Below, piece after piece: positions 47,540-55,470 of a stretch of 64,000 nucleotides of DNA. Both the position numbers and the translations under genes were made by a program. The DNA is from Spirilliplanes yamanashiensis (GTDB lineage: Bacteria; Actinomycetota; Actinomycetes; Mycobacteriales; Micromonosporaceae), in contig NZ_BOOY01000025.1 of assembly GCF_016863475.1 (NCBI RefSeq), positions 1-64,000 on the forward strand, read 5' to 3'. Each line of letters opens with the position of its first letter. Positions within the stretch are counted from its first letter, which is position 1. The notes beneath the pieces are model-generated. The model worked only from the letters and a program-made list of their open reading frames with translations, made no database searches and had not been told where the DNA came from.

Positions 47540-48187
47540 GTGACGCCCGACACACCGGCGCCGGCCGCGATGCGCGAGGACTACCGGCGTGCCGAGCTGC
47601 GGCGCGCGGACCTGGCGCCCACCTGGGTGGAGCAGTTCGCGCGCTGGTTCGCCGACGCGGCCGCCTCCGGCCTGCCGGAACCCAACGCGATGATCGTCGC
47701 CACCGCGGCCCCCGACGCGCGGCCGAGTGCCCGCACCGTCCTGCTGAAGGGGTACGACGAGCGCGGCCTGGTCTTCTTCACCAACTACGGCTCGCGCAAG
47801 GGCGCCGAGGCGCTGGCGAACCCGGCGGCGAGCCTGGTGTTCCCGTGGTTCGCCATGCAGCGGCAGGTGGTGGTGTGCGGGTCGGTCGAGCGGGTGGACC
47901 GGGCCGAGACGGAGGAGTACTTCGCGAGCCGGCCGCTGGGCTCGCGCCTGGGCGCCTGGGCGAGCCGGCAGTCGGCGGTGATCGCCGGCCGCGAGGAGCT
48001 GGACGCCGCGTACGAGCGCGCCGCCGAGCGGTTCGGCGAGGACGTGCCGACGCCGGAGCACTGGGGCGGCCTGCGGGTCGTGCCGGTGACCGTGGAGTTC
48101 TGGCAGGGCCGGTCCAGCCGCCTGCACGACCGGCTGCGGTACGTGTGTGATGCAGGGAACTGGTCGGTGGAGCGGCTCGCGCCGTAA
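47540..48187 (+). CDS. pdxH: Pyridoxamine 5-prime-phosphate oxidase
   Basis: 215 aa from GTG at 47540 with GAGGAGG upstream. [23 protein letters not shown] at the start, [26 protein letters not shown] (FMN site) and the C-terminal [15 protein letters not shown] are the PdxH family signatures. The FMN homodimer makes pyridoxal phosphate, the cofactor of nearby SerC. It is divergent from citrate synthase. Confidence 0.95.
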   Translation: MTPDTPAPAAMREDYRRAELRRADLAPTWVEQFARWFADAAASGLPEPNAMIVATAAPDARPSARTVLLKGYDERGLVFFTNYGSRKGAEALANPAASLVFPWFAMQRQVVVCGSVERVDRAETEEYFASRPLGSRLGAWASRQSAVIAGREELDAAYERAAERFGEDVPTPEHWGGLRVVPVTVEFWQGRSSRLHDRLRYVCDAGNWSVERLAP

Positions 48188-48208
48188 GGAGCCCACTAGA
48201 TTCGGGCC

Positions 48209-49483
48209 GTGACCGAGACGGCCCGGCGCTCCTGGGTGATCGACACCCGCCCGCTGCGCGTGCCCGCGTACCGGCGGCTGTGGGTCGGCAACGGCGTCTC
48301 GTTCTACGGCATCCAGTTCACCGCCGTCGCCGTGCCCGTCGAGATGTACGAGCTGACCGGCTCGTCGGCCTGGGTCGGCCTGCTCGGCGTCGCGGCGCTG
48401 GTCCCGCTGCTGATCTTCGGGCTGTGGGGCGGCGCGGCCGCCGACGTGCTGGACCGGCGCCGGCTGCTGCTGGCCAGCAGCCTGCTGGCCTGGGTGGCGA
48501 CGTGCGCGCTGTTCGCCCAGGCGCTGCTCGACGTGCGCAGCCCGGCGCTGCTGCTGGCCATCACGGCCGTGCAGGCGGCCGGGTTCGCGGCCGGCGCGCC
48601 CGCCCGCAACGCGATCATCCCCCGCCTGGTCGGCCCCGAGCTGGTCCCGGCGGCCAACACCCTCGGCTACACCACCCAGACCGCGGGCGGCGTGCTCGGG
48701 CCGCTGACCGCCGGCCTGATCTTCGCCGTGTGGTCCACCGGCGCCGGCGTGACCATCGCGTACGCGGTCGACGCCGTGCTGTTCACGGTCCTGCTGTGGA
48801 CGGCGTGGCGGCTGCCCCCGCTGCCGCCGCTGCCGTCCGACGACGGGCCCCGGCCGACCGCCGGGCTGCGCGGCGTGCTCGACGGCCTGCGCTTCCTCGC
48901 CACCCGGCCGGTGCTGCTGCTGTCGTTCGGCATCGACATCGTCGCGATGGTGCTGGCCATGCCGCGGGCGCTGTTCCCCGAGGTGGCGGCGGAGCGGTTC
49001 GGCGGCGGCGCGGCCGTCGGCTGGCTCAGCGCCGCCATCGCCATCGGCTCGGTGCTGGGCGGCCTGACGTCCGGCTGGATCGGCCGGGTCCGCCGGCAGG
49101 GCGTCGCGCTCACCGCCGCCGTCGTCGCGTGGGGCGTGGCCGTCGGGGTGGCCGGGCTCGCGCACTCGCTGTGGCTGGCCGTCGCCCTGCTCGCCGTCGC
49201 CGGGGCCGCCGACCTGGTCAGCGCCGTCTACCGGCAGTCGATCCTGCAGACGTACGCCCCCGACCGGCTGCGCGGGCGGCTCCAGGGCGTCCACTCGGTG
49301 GTGGTCGTCGGCGGGCCGCGGCTGGGGGACCTGCGCGCGGGCGCGACCGCCGCCTGGGGCGGGCCCACGCTGTCCTGGGCGGGCGGCGGGTTCGCGGCCG
49401 CCGCGGTGGCGATCGCGCTGGTCGCGGTGTTCCCCGCGCTGTGGCGCTACCGGCCGGAGAGTGACGGTCCCGCCACCCGATAG
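48209..49483 (+). CDS. MFS transporter (EntS-like)
   Basis: 424 aa with about 12 helices. RVPAYRRLWVGNGVSFYGIQF and GGAAADVLDRRRLLLASSLLAW correspond to the EntS/MFS_3 type. GTG at 48209 follows TAGATT after 6 nt, suggesting a leaderless message. It lies 21 bp after pdxH but with its own -10-like box. Substrate unknown. Confidence 0.9.
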   Translation: MTETARRSWVIDTRPLRVPAYRRLWVGNGVSFYGIQFTAVAVPVEMYELTGSSAWVGLLGVAALVPLLIFGLWGGAAADVLDRRRLLLASSLLAWVATCALFAQALLDVRSPALLLAITAVQAAGFAAGAPARNAIIPRLVGPELVPAANTLGYTTQTAGGVLGPLTAGLIFAVWSTGAGVTIAYAVDAVLFTVLLWTAWRLPPLPPLPSDDGPRPTAGLRGVLDGLRFLATRPVLLLSFGIDIVAMVLAMPRALFPEVAAERFGGGAAVGWLSAAIAIGSVLGGLTSGWIGRVRRQGVALTAAVVAWGVAVGVAGLAHSLWLAVALLAVAGAADLVSAVYRQSILQTYAPDRLRGRLQGVHSVVVVGGPRLGDLRAGATAAWGGPTLSWAGGGFAAAAVAIALVAVFPALWRYRPESDGPATR

Positions 49484-49493
49484 GGTCGCGCGC

Positions 49494-50423
49494 ATGAACC
49501 TCGACACCGCCGCGCGACCGAAGTCGGGCACCCAGTGGACCATCGAAGCCGACGGCCACCGGGCCGTCGTCGTCGAGGTGGGCGGCAACCTGCGGCACTA
49601 CAGCGTGGGCGGGCGGGACGTCGTCGACGGCTTCGCCGAGGACGAGATCGCGCCGGCGATGGCGGGCGCGATCCTCGCCCCGTGGCCGAGCCGCATCCGC
49701 GACGGGCAGTACACGTTCCGGGACACCGCCCACCAGCTGCCGCTGACCGAGGCGGCCTCCCGCACCGCCCTGCACGGCCTGGTGCTGTGGGGCCGCTGGA
49801 CGCTGGTCGAGCACGCCGCCGACACCGTCACCGTCGAGTACGACCTGCCGCCGATGCCGGGCTACCCGTGGTCGCTGGTGATCCGCAGCACCTGGACCGT
49901 CGGGGCGGACGGGCTGCGCGCCGTGCACACCGCCACCAACACCGACACCGAGGCGTGCCCGTTCGGGTTCTCGGTGCACCCGTACCTGCGGCTGCCCGGC
50001 GTGGCCGTCGACGACGCCGAGCTGACCGTCCCGGCCCGCAGCCGGGTGCTGTTCGACGGCCGGCTGCTGCCGATCGGCGCGGTCAAGGTCGCCGGCACCG
50101 ACTACGACTACGCCGAGCCCCGCCGGATCGGCGCCGCCGTGCTCGACACCACGTTCGGCGACGTCGTGGCCGGCCCGGACGGCGGCTCGGCCGTCACCCT
50201 GGCCGCGCCGGGCGGGCCGTCGCTCGACGTGTGGGCCGACGGCCAGTTCTCCTACTGGCAGGTGTTCAGCGCCGACACCCTCGGCGGGGAGCGCCGCCGC
50301 CGCTCGGTCGCCATCGAGCCGATGACCTGCCCGCCGGACGCGTTCCGCTCCGGCCGGGACCTGATCGTGCTGGAGCCGGGCCAGACCTGGACCGGCACCT
50401 GGGGCATCCGCCCGTCGCTGTAG
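49494..50423 (+). CDS. Aldose 1-epimerase (galactose mutarotase) family
   Basis: 309 aa. The beta-sandwich has the characteristic ILAPWPSRIRDGQYTF, conserved His in LHGLVLWG, and FSVHPYLRLPG (catalytic His). It interconverts alpha and beta anomers of hexoses or phosphohexoses. The ATG at 49494 lies 7 nt after TAGGGT, a leaderless arrangement. The next gene starts directly at its stop. Confidence 0.93.
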   Translation: MNLDTAARPKSGTQWTIEADGHRAVVVEVGGNLRHYSVGGRDVVDGFAEDEIAPAMAGAILAPWPSRIRDGQYTFRDTAHQLPLTEAASRTALHGLVLWGRWTLVEHAADTVTVEYDLPPMPGYPWSLVIRSTWTVGADGLRAVHTATNTDTEACPFGFSVHPYLRLPGVAVDDAELTVPARSRVLFDGRLLPIGAVKVAGTDYDYAEPRRIGAAVLDTTFGDVVAGPDGGSAVTLAAPGGPSLDVWADGQFSYWQVFSADTLGGERRRRSVAIEPMTCPPDAFRSGRDLIVLEPGQTWTGTWGIRPSL

Positions 50424-51041
50424 ATGGACTTCGACTCGGTCGTCCGCCGGCGGCGCATGGTCCGCGCCTACGACGAGACCCGGCCCGTGCCCGCCGCCGC
50501 CGTCGAGCGGCTGCTCGACCACGCCACCCGGGCCCCGTCGGCCGGGTTCACCCAGGGCTGGGGCTTCCTGGTGCTGGAGTCGGCCGCCGACCGGGAGCTG
50601 TTCTGGTCGGCGACCACCCCGGCCGGGGCGGGCGGCTCGGCGTGGCTGGACGGCATGCGCCGGGCGCCGCTGATCGTCGTCCCGCACGGCAACCGGGAGG
50701 CGTACCTGGACCGCTACGCCGAGCCGGACAAGGGCTGGACCGACCGGGACGCCGCGCGCTGGCCGGTGCCGTACTGGCACGTCGACGCCGGGTTCGCGGC
50801 GCTGCTGATGCTGCTGACCGCCGTCGACGCCGGGCTGGGCGCGTGCTTCTTCGGCATCCCGCCGCAGCGGCTGGGCGACTACCGGGCGGCGTTCGGGGTG
50901 CCGGCGGCGTTCACCCCGGTCGGCGCGATCACGGTCGGGTACCCGGCCCCGGACCGGCGCTCGCCGTCGCTGCGCCGCGGCCGGCGGCCCGTCGACGACG
51001 TCGTGCACCGCGGCCGATGGCGCACCGCCCCCGGAGCATGA
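50424..51041 (+). CDS. Nitroreductase-family flavoprotein
   Basis: 205 aa. FDSVVRRRRMVRAYDETRPVPAAAVERLLDHATRAPSAG is the classic FMN-binding N-terminus, and LGACFFGIPP with ITVGYPAPD the C-terminal part. It reduces nitro or quinone compounds with NAD(P)H; natural substrate unknown. The ATG follows the TAG of the epimerase gene without spacing, implying translational coupling. Confidence 0.9.
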   Translation: MDFDSVVRRRRMVRAYDETRPVPAAAVERLLDHATRAPSAGFTQGWGFLVLESAADRELFWSATTPAGAGGSAWLDGMRRAPLIVVPHGNREAYLDRYAEPDKGWTDRDAARWPVPYWHVDAGFAALLMLLTAVDAGLGACFFGIPPQRLGDYRAAFGVPAAFTPVGAITVGYPAPDRRSPSLRRGRRPVDDVVHRGRWRTAPGA

Positions 51042-51124
51042 CCAAGGGTGACGGGCGGCCGGTTGGCCCGGGTCGCTAGGCTGGCACGGTCCAGCGGCAG
51101 CCAGCGGGAGGGGAGCGTGCCGTC

Positions 51125-51415
51125 GTGATCTTCAAGGGCGTTCGGGACGGTCGGCCGTACCCCGATCACCACACGACGCTCAAGCAGTGGGCCGAGATCC
51201 CGCCCCGGCCCATCCGGCTCGCCGACCTGATCACCACGAAACGCGAGCTCGCGCTGGACAAGCTGCTCGCCGAGGACTCGACGTTCTACGGCGACCTGTT
51301 CCCGCACGTCGTGGAGTACCAGGGCTACTTCTACCTGGAGGACGGGCTGCACCGGGCGCTGCGCGCCGCCCTGCAGCAGCGCAACCAGATCCACGCCCGG
51401 GTGCTGACGCTCTAG
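51125..51415 (+). CDS. Small VapB-annotated / ParB-like protein
   Basis: 96 aa from GTG at 51125 with GGGAGGGGAG upstream. VRDGRPYPDHHTTLKQWAEIPP and PIRLADLITTKRELALDKLLAEDS are followed by YLEDGLHRALRAALQQRNQIHARVL. I recall close relatives annotated as VapB-type antitoxins in streptomycetes, while the DGLHR-x-RAA pattern also resembles the ParB/Srx nucleotide-binding fold. No toxin gene is adjacent, so the antitoxin label is doubtful. Confidence 0.75.
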   Translation: MIFKGVRDGRPYPDHHTTLKQWAEIPPRPIRLADLITTKRELALDKLLAEDSTFYGDLFPHVVEYQGYFYLEDGLHRALRAALQQRNQIHARVLTL

Positions 51416-51429
51416 CTAGATTGGGCGGC

Positions 51430-52596
51430 ATGCCCGTCGCCCCGCTCGACCTCCTCGACCTCGACGACCTGCTGACCGACGAGGAGCGCGCGATGCGCGA
51501 CCTGGTCCGCCGGGTCGCCGACGACGCCGTCCGCCCGCACGTCGCCGGCTGGTACGAGCGCGGCGAGGCCCCCGTCCGCGACCTGACCCGCACCTTCGGC
51601 GAGGTCGGCCTGCTCGGCATGCACCTCACCGGCTACGGCTGCGCGGGCGCCTCCGCGGTCGCGTACGGGCTGGCGTGCCTGGAGCTGGAGGCCGCCGACT
51701 CGGGGGTGCGCTCGCTGGTCAGCGTGCAGGGCTCGCTGGCCATGTACGCGATCTGGCGCTACGGCTCCGAGGAGCAGAAGCAGCGCTGGCTGCCCGGCAT
51801 GGCCGCGGGCGAGCTGATCGGCTGCTTCGGCCTGACCGAGCCCGACCACGGCTCCGACCCCGCCGGCATGGCCACCCGGGCCCGCCGCGACGGCGACGGC
51901 TGGGTGCTGACCGGCGGCAAGATGTGGATCACCAACGCGCCGGTGGCCGACGTGGCGGTCATCTGGGCGCGGGCCGAGGAGGGCGTCGTCGGGTTCGCGG
52001 TGCCCACCGGCACCCCCGGCTTCACCGCGCGGGAGGTGCGCAACAAGATGTCGCTGCGCGCCTCCGCCACCGGCGAGATCACGCTCGACGAGGTGCGCGT
52101 CGGCGACGACGCCCGGTTACCGGAGGCGCGCGGGCTGCGCGCCCCGCTGTCCTGCCTGACGGAGGCCCGGTTCGGCATCGTGTGGGGCTCGCTCGGCGCC
52201 GCCCGCGACTGCCTGCACACCGCCATCGCGTACGCGACCAGCCGCGAGCAGTTCGGCCGGCCCATCGCCGGCTTCCAGCTGACCCAGGCCAAGCTCGCCG
52301 ACATGGCGCTCGAACTGCAGAAGGGCTGGCTGCTCGCCCTGCACCTGGGCCGCCGGCACGACGCCGCCGGGCTGCGGCCCGAACAGGTCAGTGCGGGCAA
52401 GCTGAACAACGTGCGGGAGGCCATCGCCATCGCCCGGCAGTGCCGCACGATCCTCGGCGCCAACGGGGTCAGCGCCGAGTACCCGATCATGCGGCACGCC
52501 AACAACCTGGAGAGCGTGCTGACCTACGAGGGCACCTCGGAGATCCACCAGCTGGTGCTGGGTCAGGCGCTGACCGGGGTGTCCGCGTTCGCCTGA
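51430..52596 (+). CDS. Acyl-CoA dehydrogenase (glutaryl-CoA dehydrogenase-like)
   Basis: 388 aa. FAD-linked fold with GCFGLTEPDHGSDPAGMATRA, GGKMWITNAPVADVAVIWAR, REQFGRPIAGFQLTQAKLADM and the catalytic Glu in TYEGTSEIHQLVLG. The arrangement fits glutaryl-CoA dehydrogenase better than short-chain types. Adjacent lysine-catabolism genes are absent, so substrate remains open. The ATG at 51430 is 7 nt after TAGATT (leaderless). The end overlaps the convergent phosphotransferase gene by 34 bp. Confidence 0.9.
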   Translation: MPVAPLDLLDLDDLLTDEERAMRDLVRRVADDAVRPHVAGWYERGEAPVRDLTRTFGEVGLLGMHLTGYGCAGASAVAYGLACLELEAADSGVRSLVSVQGSLAMYAIWRYGSEEQKQRWLPGMAAGELIGCFGLTEPDHGSDPAGMATRARRDGDGWVLTGGKMWITNAPVADVAVIWARAEEGVVGFAVPTGTPGFTAREVRNKMSLRASATGEITLDEVRVGDDARLPEARGLRAPLSCLTEARFGIVWGSLGAARDCLHTAIAYATSREQFGRPIAGFQLTQAKLADMALELQKGWLLALHLGRRHDAAGLRPEQVSAGKLNNVREAIAIARQCRTILGANGVSAEYPIMRHANNLESVLTYEGTSEIHQLVLGQALTGVSAFA

Positions 52597-53555
52597 GCGT
52601 CGCGCTCGGCGGCGCGCGCCTCGGCCTCCTCCGCCTTCGCCAGGGCCTTCGCGTACTGCTTCTCGAAGCCCTTGGTCGACAGGTAGAGCTTGTAGATGAT
52701 CGCCAGGTCGAAGACCAGCATCAGCACCGACGTGATGACGATGGTCAGCGCCATCGCCCCGCTGCCGAAGATCGCCCCGGCGATCGGCGCGAAGATGAAG
52801 CAGCCCATCGCGAACTCGATCGTGCTGACCAGGTTCGGCCGGATGCGGCTGCGCCGCAGCGCGTTGCGGAAGTGCACGAACGCGCCGAACTTCGAGCGGA
52901 ACTCCTCGTTCAGGTCGACGACCGTGCGGTTGACGTCGGCGAGGTGCTCCTCGGTGGCCTCCCCCTTGGGGACCTCCTTCATGACCTCCTCGACGAAGCG
53001 CGGGCCCAGGCCGACCTGGCGGCCGTCCGCCTCGGCGGCGCGCTTGTGCGCGGCGGCCAGCTTGCGCCGCATGCCGCCCTTGACCCGGGCGATCTCCAGC
53101 GCGTTGAGGTTGTGGAACATCTCGAGGAACGCGATGACGCCGCCCAGCACCAGCCAGTAGTCCTCGCCGGTCAGCACCCACTGGGTGCCGACGAGGGCGA
53201 CGGTGCAGGTGACCACGCGGATGCGGTCGAGCATGTAGTCGAGCCACGCGCCGAACGCCGTGCCGCTGCCGTTGAGCCGGGCCACCTTGCCGTCGACGCA
53301 GTCGGCGACGAACGCGATGTGGAACAGCAGCGCCCCGACCACCAGCCACAGCGGGTCGGCGGCGACGAAGCACGCGGCGGCGCCCAGGCCGAGCACGAAC
53401 GCGAACAGGCTGATCCGGTTCGGCGTGATCGCCCGGTACGGCGCCACCCAGCGGACCAGGTGCACCGCCATCGGGTCGACGACGACGACCGTCCACCAGG
53501 CGTCACGGCTCTTGTAGGTGCGCTCGCGGATCTCGGCGATCGGCGTACGTGTCAC
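52563..53555 (-). CDS. CDP-alcohol phosphatidyltransferase family protein
   Basis: 330 aa from GTG at 53555 with GAGGTGGGA upstream. The catalytic CDP-OH motif spans Asp85 to Asp110 (DxxDGxxAR, eight residues, GxxxDxxxD) and is complete. About six membrane helices; between helices is a soluble insertion of about 100 residues (GGMRRKLAAAHKRAAEADGRQ, EVPKGEATEEHLADVNRTVV). The C-terminus is a charged coiled coil. It transfers an alcohol phosphate from CDP-alcohol; whether for phospholipid or wall polymer is unclear. Confidence 0.9.
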   Translation of the reverse strand: MTRTPIAEIRERTYKSRDAWWTVVVVDPMAVHLVRWVAPYRAITPNRISLFAFVLGLGAAACFVAADPLWLVVGALLFHIAFVADCVDGKVARLNGSGTAFGAWLDYMLDRIRVVTCTVALVGTQWVLTGEDYWLVLGGVIAFLEMFHNLNALEIARVKGGMRRKLAAAHKRAAEADGRQVGLGPRFVEEVMKEVPKGEATEEHLADVNRTVVDLNEEFRSKFGAFVHFRNALRRSRIRPNLVSTIEFAMGCFIFAPIAGAIFGSGAMALTIVITSVLMLVFDLAIIYKLYLSTKGFEKQYAKALAKAEEAEARAAERDAQANADTPVSA

Positions 53556-53712
53556 CAACGGTCCCACCTCTAGTTCATGCAGAAGCCTTCCGGCGTCCGC
53601 CGAGGGTACCGGTAGGGGCACAGGCCGCGCCAAGGACCCGCGCGTGGCGGGCGGCGGTCGTTTGCGGTCCGTACGGTGGTGGGTAACGACGTCGGTGAAG
53701 AGGTGAGCGGCG

Positions 53713-54480
53713 ATGACCAAGCCCGGGGACGTCGACGACCCGACCAAGGAGTGGCCCGCGTACGCGCCGGGCCGCGCCGGTGCGAGCGCGCCGGAACCCG
53801 CCGACCCGCCCGAGGACGCCGTCGCGCCACCGCCGCCCGGCCGCTCCGGCCCGGTGCGCCTGCTCGTCGCGCTCGGCCTGGTCGCCGCGCTGATCGCGGC
53901 CGCCGTGGTCGGCTTCCGGCTGATCGTGCCGAACTTCGACAACCCGTTCTCGTCGGAACGCACCGACCGCAGCCAGCCCGTGCTGCTGCAGTCGATGCGC
54001 GACCTGAGCCGGTTCGTCGGCGCCGACGGCACCTTCCAGGTGATCGTCGACATCGAGGACGGCCGGGAGAACATCCCCGACTTCCTGCTCGGCCGCCGCA
54101 CCCTGTTCGTCGCGGCCGGCACCGTCGAGGCGTACGTGGACTTCTCGCAGATCGGCGACGGCGCCGTCACGGTGTCCGACGACGGGAAGACCGCGGTCGT
54201 CAAGCTGCCCCCGCCGCAGCTCGGCAAGGCCGCGCTGGACACGGACAAGAGCTACGTCTTCTCCGAGGAGCGCGGGCTGCTCACCGGCATCGGCGACGCG
54301 ATCGCCCGCGACCCGAATCAGCAGCAGGAGGTGTATCGCCTCGGCGAGCAGCGGATCACCGAGGCGGCCACGCAGAGCGGGCTCGCGCAGAAGGCCCAGG
54401 ACAACACCCGCAAGATGCTGGAGGGCCTGCTGCGCTCGCTCGGCTACACGACGGTGACGGTCGAGTTCGCCGCCGTGTGA
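53713..54480 (+). CDS. DUF4230 membrane protein
   Basis: 255 aa. A Pro-rich cytosolic N-terminus precedes one helix (LLVALGLVAALIAAAVVGFRLIV, about 49-71). The outside DUF4230 domain has LLQSMRDLSRFVGADGTFQVIVDIE and a C-terminal AQKAQDNTRKMLEGLLRSLGYTTVTVEF. Function unknown. It lies upstream of, and convergent to, the YoeB toxin gene with a 4-bp gap. Confidence 0.88.
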   Translation: MTKPGDVDDPTKEWPAYAPGRAGASAPEPADPPEDAVAPPPPGRSGPVRLLVALGLVAALIAAAVVGFRLIVPNFDNPFSSERTDRSQPVLLQSMRDLSRFVGADGTFQVIVDIEDGRENIPDFLLGRRTLFVAAGTVEAYVDFSQIGDGAVTVSDDGKTAVVKLPPPQLGKAALDTDKSYVFSEERGLLTGIGDAIARDPNQQQEVYRLGEQRITEAATQSGLAQKAQDNTRKMLEGLLRSLGYTTVTVEFAAV

Positions 54481-54484
54481 CGGG

Positions 54485-54742
54485 CTACTCGTAGTGGTAC
54501 CGGCACTGGGCGATGCGGATCTCGTCGCCGACGACCTTGTAGACGAGCCGGTGCTCGTCGGTGATGCGCCGCGACCAGTACCCGTGCAGCCCGTGCTTGA
54601 GCGGCTCGGGCTTGCCCATGCCCTCGTTGCCGTTGCGTTCGATGTCCTTGATCAGCGTGTTGATCCGCCTGAGGAGCTTCCGGTCCTGGGTCTGCCACCA
54701 GAGGTAGTCGTCCCAGGCGTGCTGGTCCCAGACGTACTTCAC
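54485..54742 (-). CDS. Txe/YoeB-type toxin
   Basis: 85 aa RelE-superfamily mRNA interferase: WDQHAWDDYLWWQTQDRKLLRRINTLIKDIERNG and the C-terminal WSRRITDEHRLVYKVVGDEIRIAQCRYHYE with catalytic Glu, Arg, His and the final Tyr. YoeB binds the ribosomal A site and cleaves mRNA. It overlaps the antitoxin gene by 4 bp and is translated after it. Confidence 0.94.
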   Translation of the reverse strand: MKYVWDQHAWDDYLWWQTQDRKLLRRINTLIKDIERNGNEGMGKPEPLKHGLHGYWSRRITDEHRLVYKVVGDEIRIAQCRYHYE

Positions 54743-54990
54743 TCGACGGGCTCGTGCACGTCGCCCTCGCCGGCTTCGAGCCGGTCGATGGAGGAGAGCA
54801 GCCGCCGGGCGTTGGCCGGGCTGCGCAGGAGATGCACGGTCTCCTTGAGTGACTGGTACTCGTCGAGCGCCACCACGACGACCGGTTCCTTGTTGGCCCG
54901 GGTGATGACGACCTCCTCGCGGTCGTTCACCACGTCGTCCAGCATCTTGGCGTAGTTGGCCCGCGACTCCGTGGCCGTCATGGTGCGCAT
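54739..54990 (-). CDS. YefM/Axe-type antitoxin (Phd family)
   Basis: 83 aa from ATG at 54990 with GGGGG upstream (ATG at 54981 possible). MTATESRANYAKMLDDVVNDREEVVITRANKEPVVVVALDEYQSLKET is the Phd/YefM DNA-binding and dimer domain, and the C-terminal acidic tail neutralises the toxin. A symmetric GTAC-containing operator lies 14-47 bp upstream of its start. Confidence 0.94.
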   Translation of the reverse strand: MRTMTATESRANYAKMLDDVVNDREEVVITRANKEPVVVVALDEYQSLKETVHLLRSPANARRLLSSIDRLEAGEGDVHEPVE

Positions 54991-55003
54991 GCCGCCCCCG
55001 TTC

Positions 55004-55037
55004 TGTACAGCATCGTGTACGTACACGAAACTGTACG
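55004..55037. promoter_or_regulatory. YefM-YoeB operator with GTAC palindromes
   Basis: A perfect 14-bp palindrome CGTGTACGTACACG (55014-55027) is flanked by TGTACA (55004-55009) and TGTACG (55032-55037), whose centres are 14 bp away on each side. The TGTACA hexamer is the known core of the E. coli yefM operator. It overlaps the region upstream of the antitoxin gene. Confidence 0.75.
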
Positions 55038-55060
55038 CCGAGCGGAGGCGGCGGGCAACG

Positions 55061-55255
55061 TCAGGCCGCGTAGCGCTCCTCGTTCGGCAGCACGATCCAC
55101 AGGGCCAGGTAGAGAAGGAACTGGGGACCGGGCAGCAGGCAGGAGATCACGAAGATCAGGCGCATGGTGTTGGCGGACATTCCGAACCGGCGGGCCAGGC
55201 CGGAGCACACGCCGGCGATCCATCGATCGTTGCGGGGCCTCGACAGGCGACTCAT
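55061..55255 (-). CDS. PspC-domain membrane protein
   Basis: 64 aa from ATG at 55255 (GTG at 55264 possible). LSRPRNDRWIAGVCSGLARRFGMSANTMRLIFVISCLL and a second helix LLYLALWIVLPNEE are the single PspC domain. Such mini-PspC proteins respond to envelope stress, but no pspA is nearby. It stands alone; the 34 bp between it and the operator hold nothing. Confidence 0.9.
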   Translation of the reverse strand: MSRLSRPRNDRWIAGVCSGLARRFGMSANTMRLIFVISCLLPGPQFLLYLALWIVLPNEERYAA

Positions 55256-55470
55256 GGTCCTCACTCCTTCGGTCGGTGCCGGCGCGGTGCCGCCACCTGC
55301 ATTCGACGGTAGGGTGCCCGCGCACCGCCGCCCTCAACCGGCAGGCCGATCCGGGGTCTTCACCTCCCGTAGGGGCAACCCTGGCCCGGCCGTCTCCCGC
55401 TGTTAAGGTGACGCGGGTTGTCGCCCGTGTGGCGGAGAGGCCCCGGCGGGTGCCTGGTGGGAGGCTGCAG

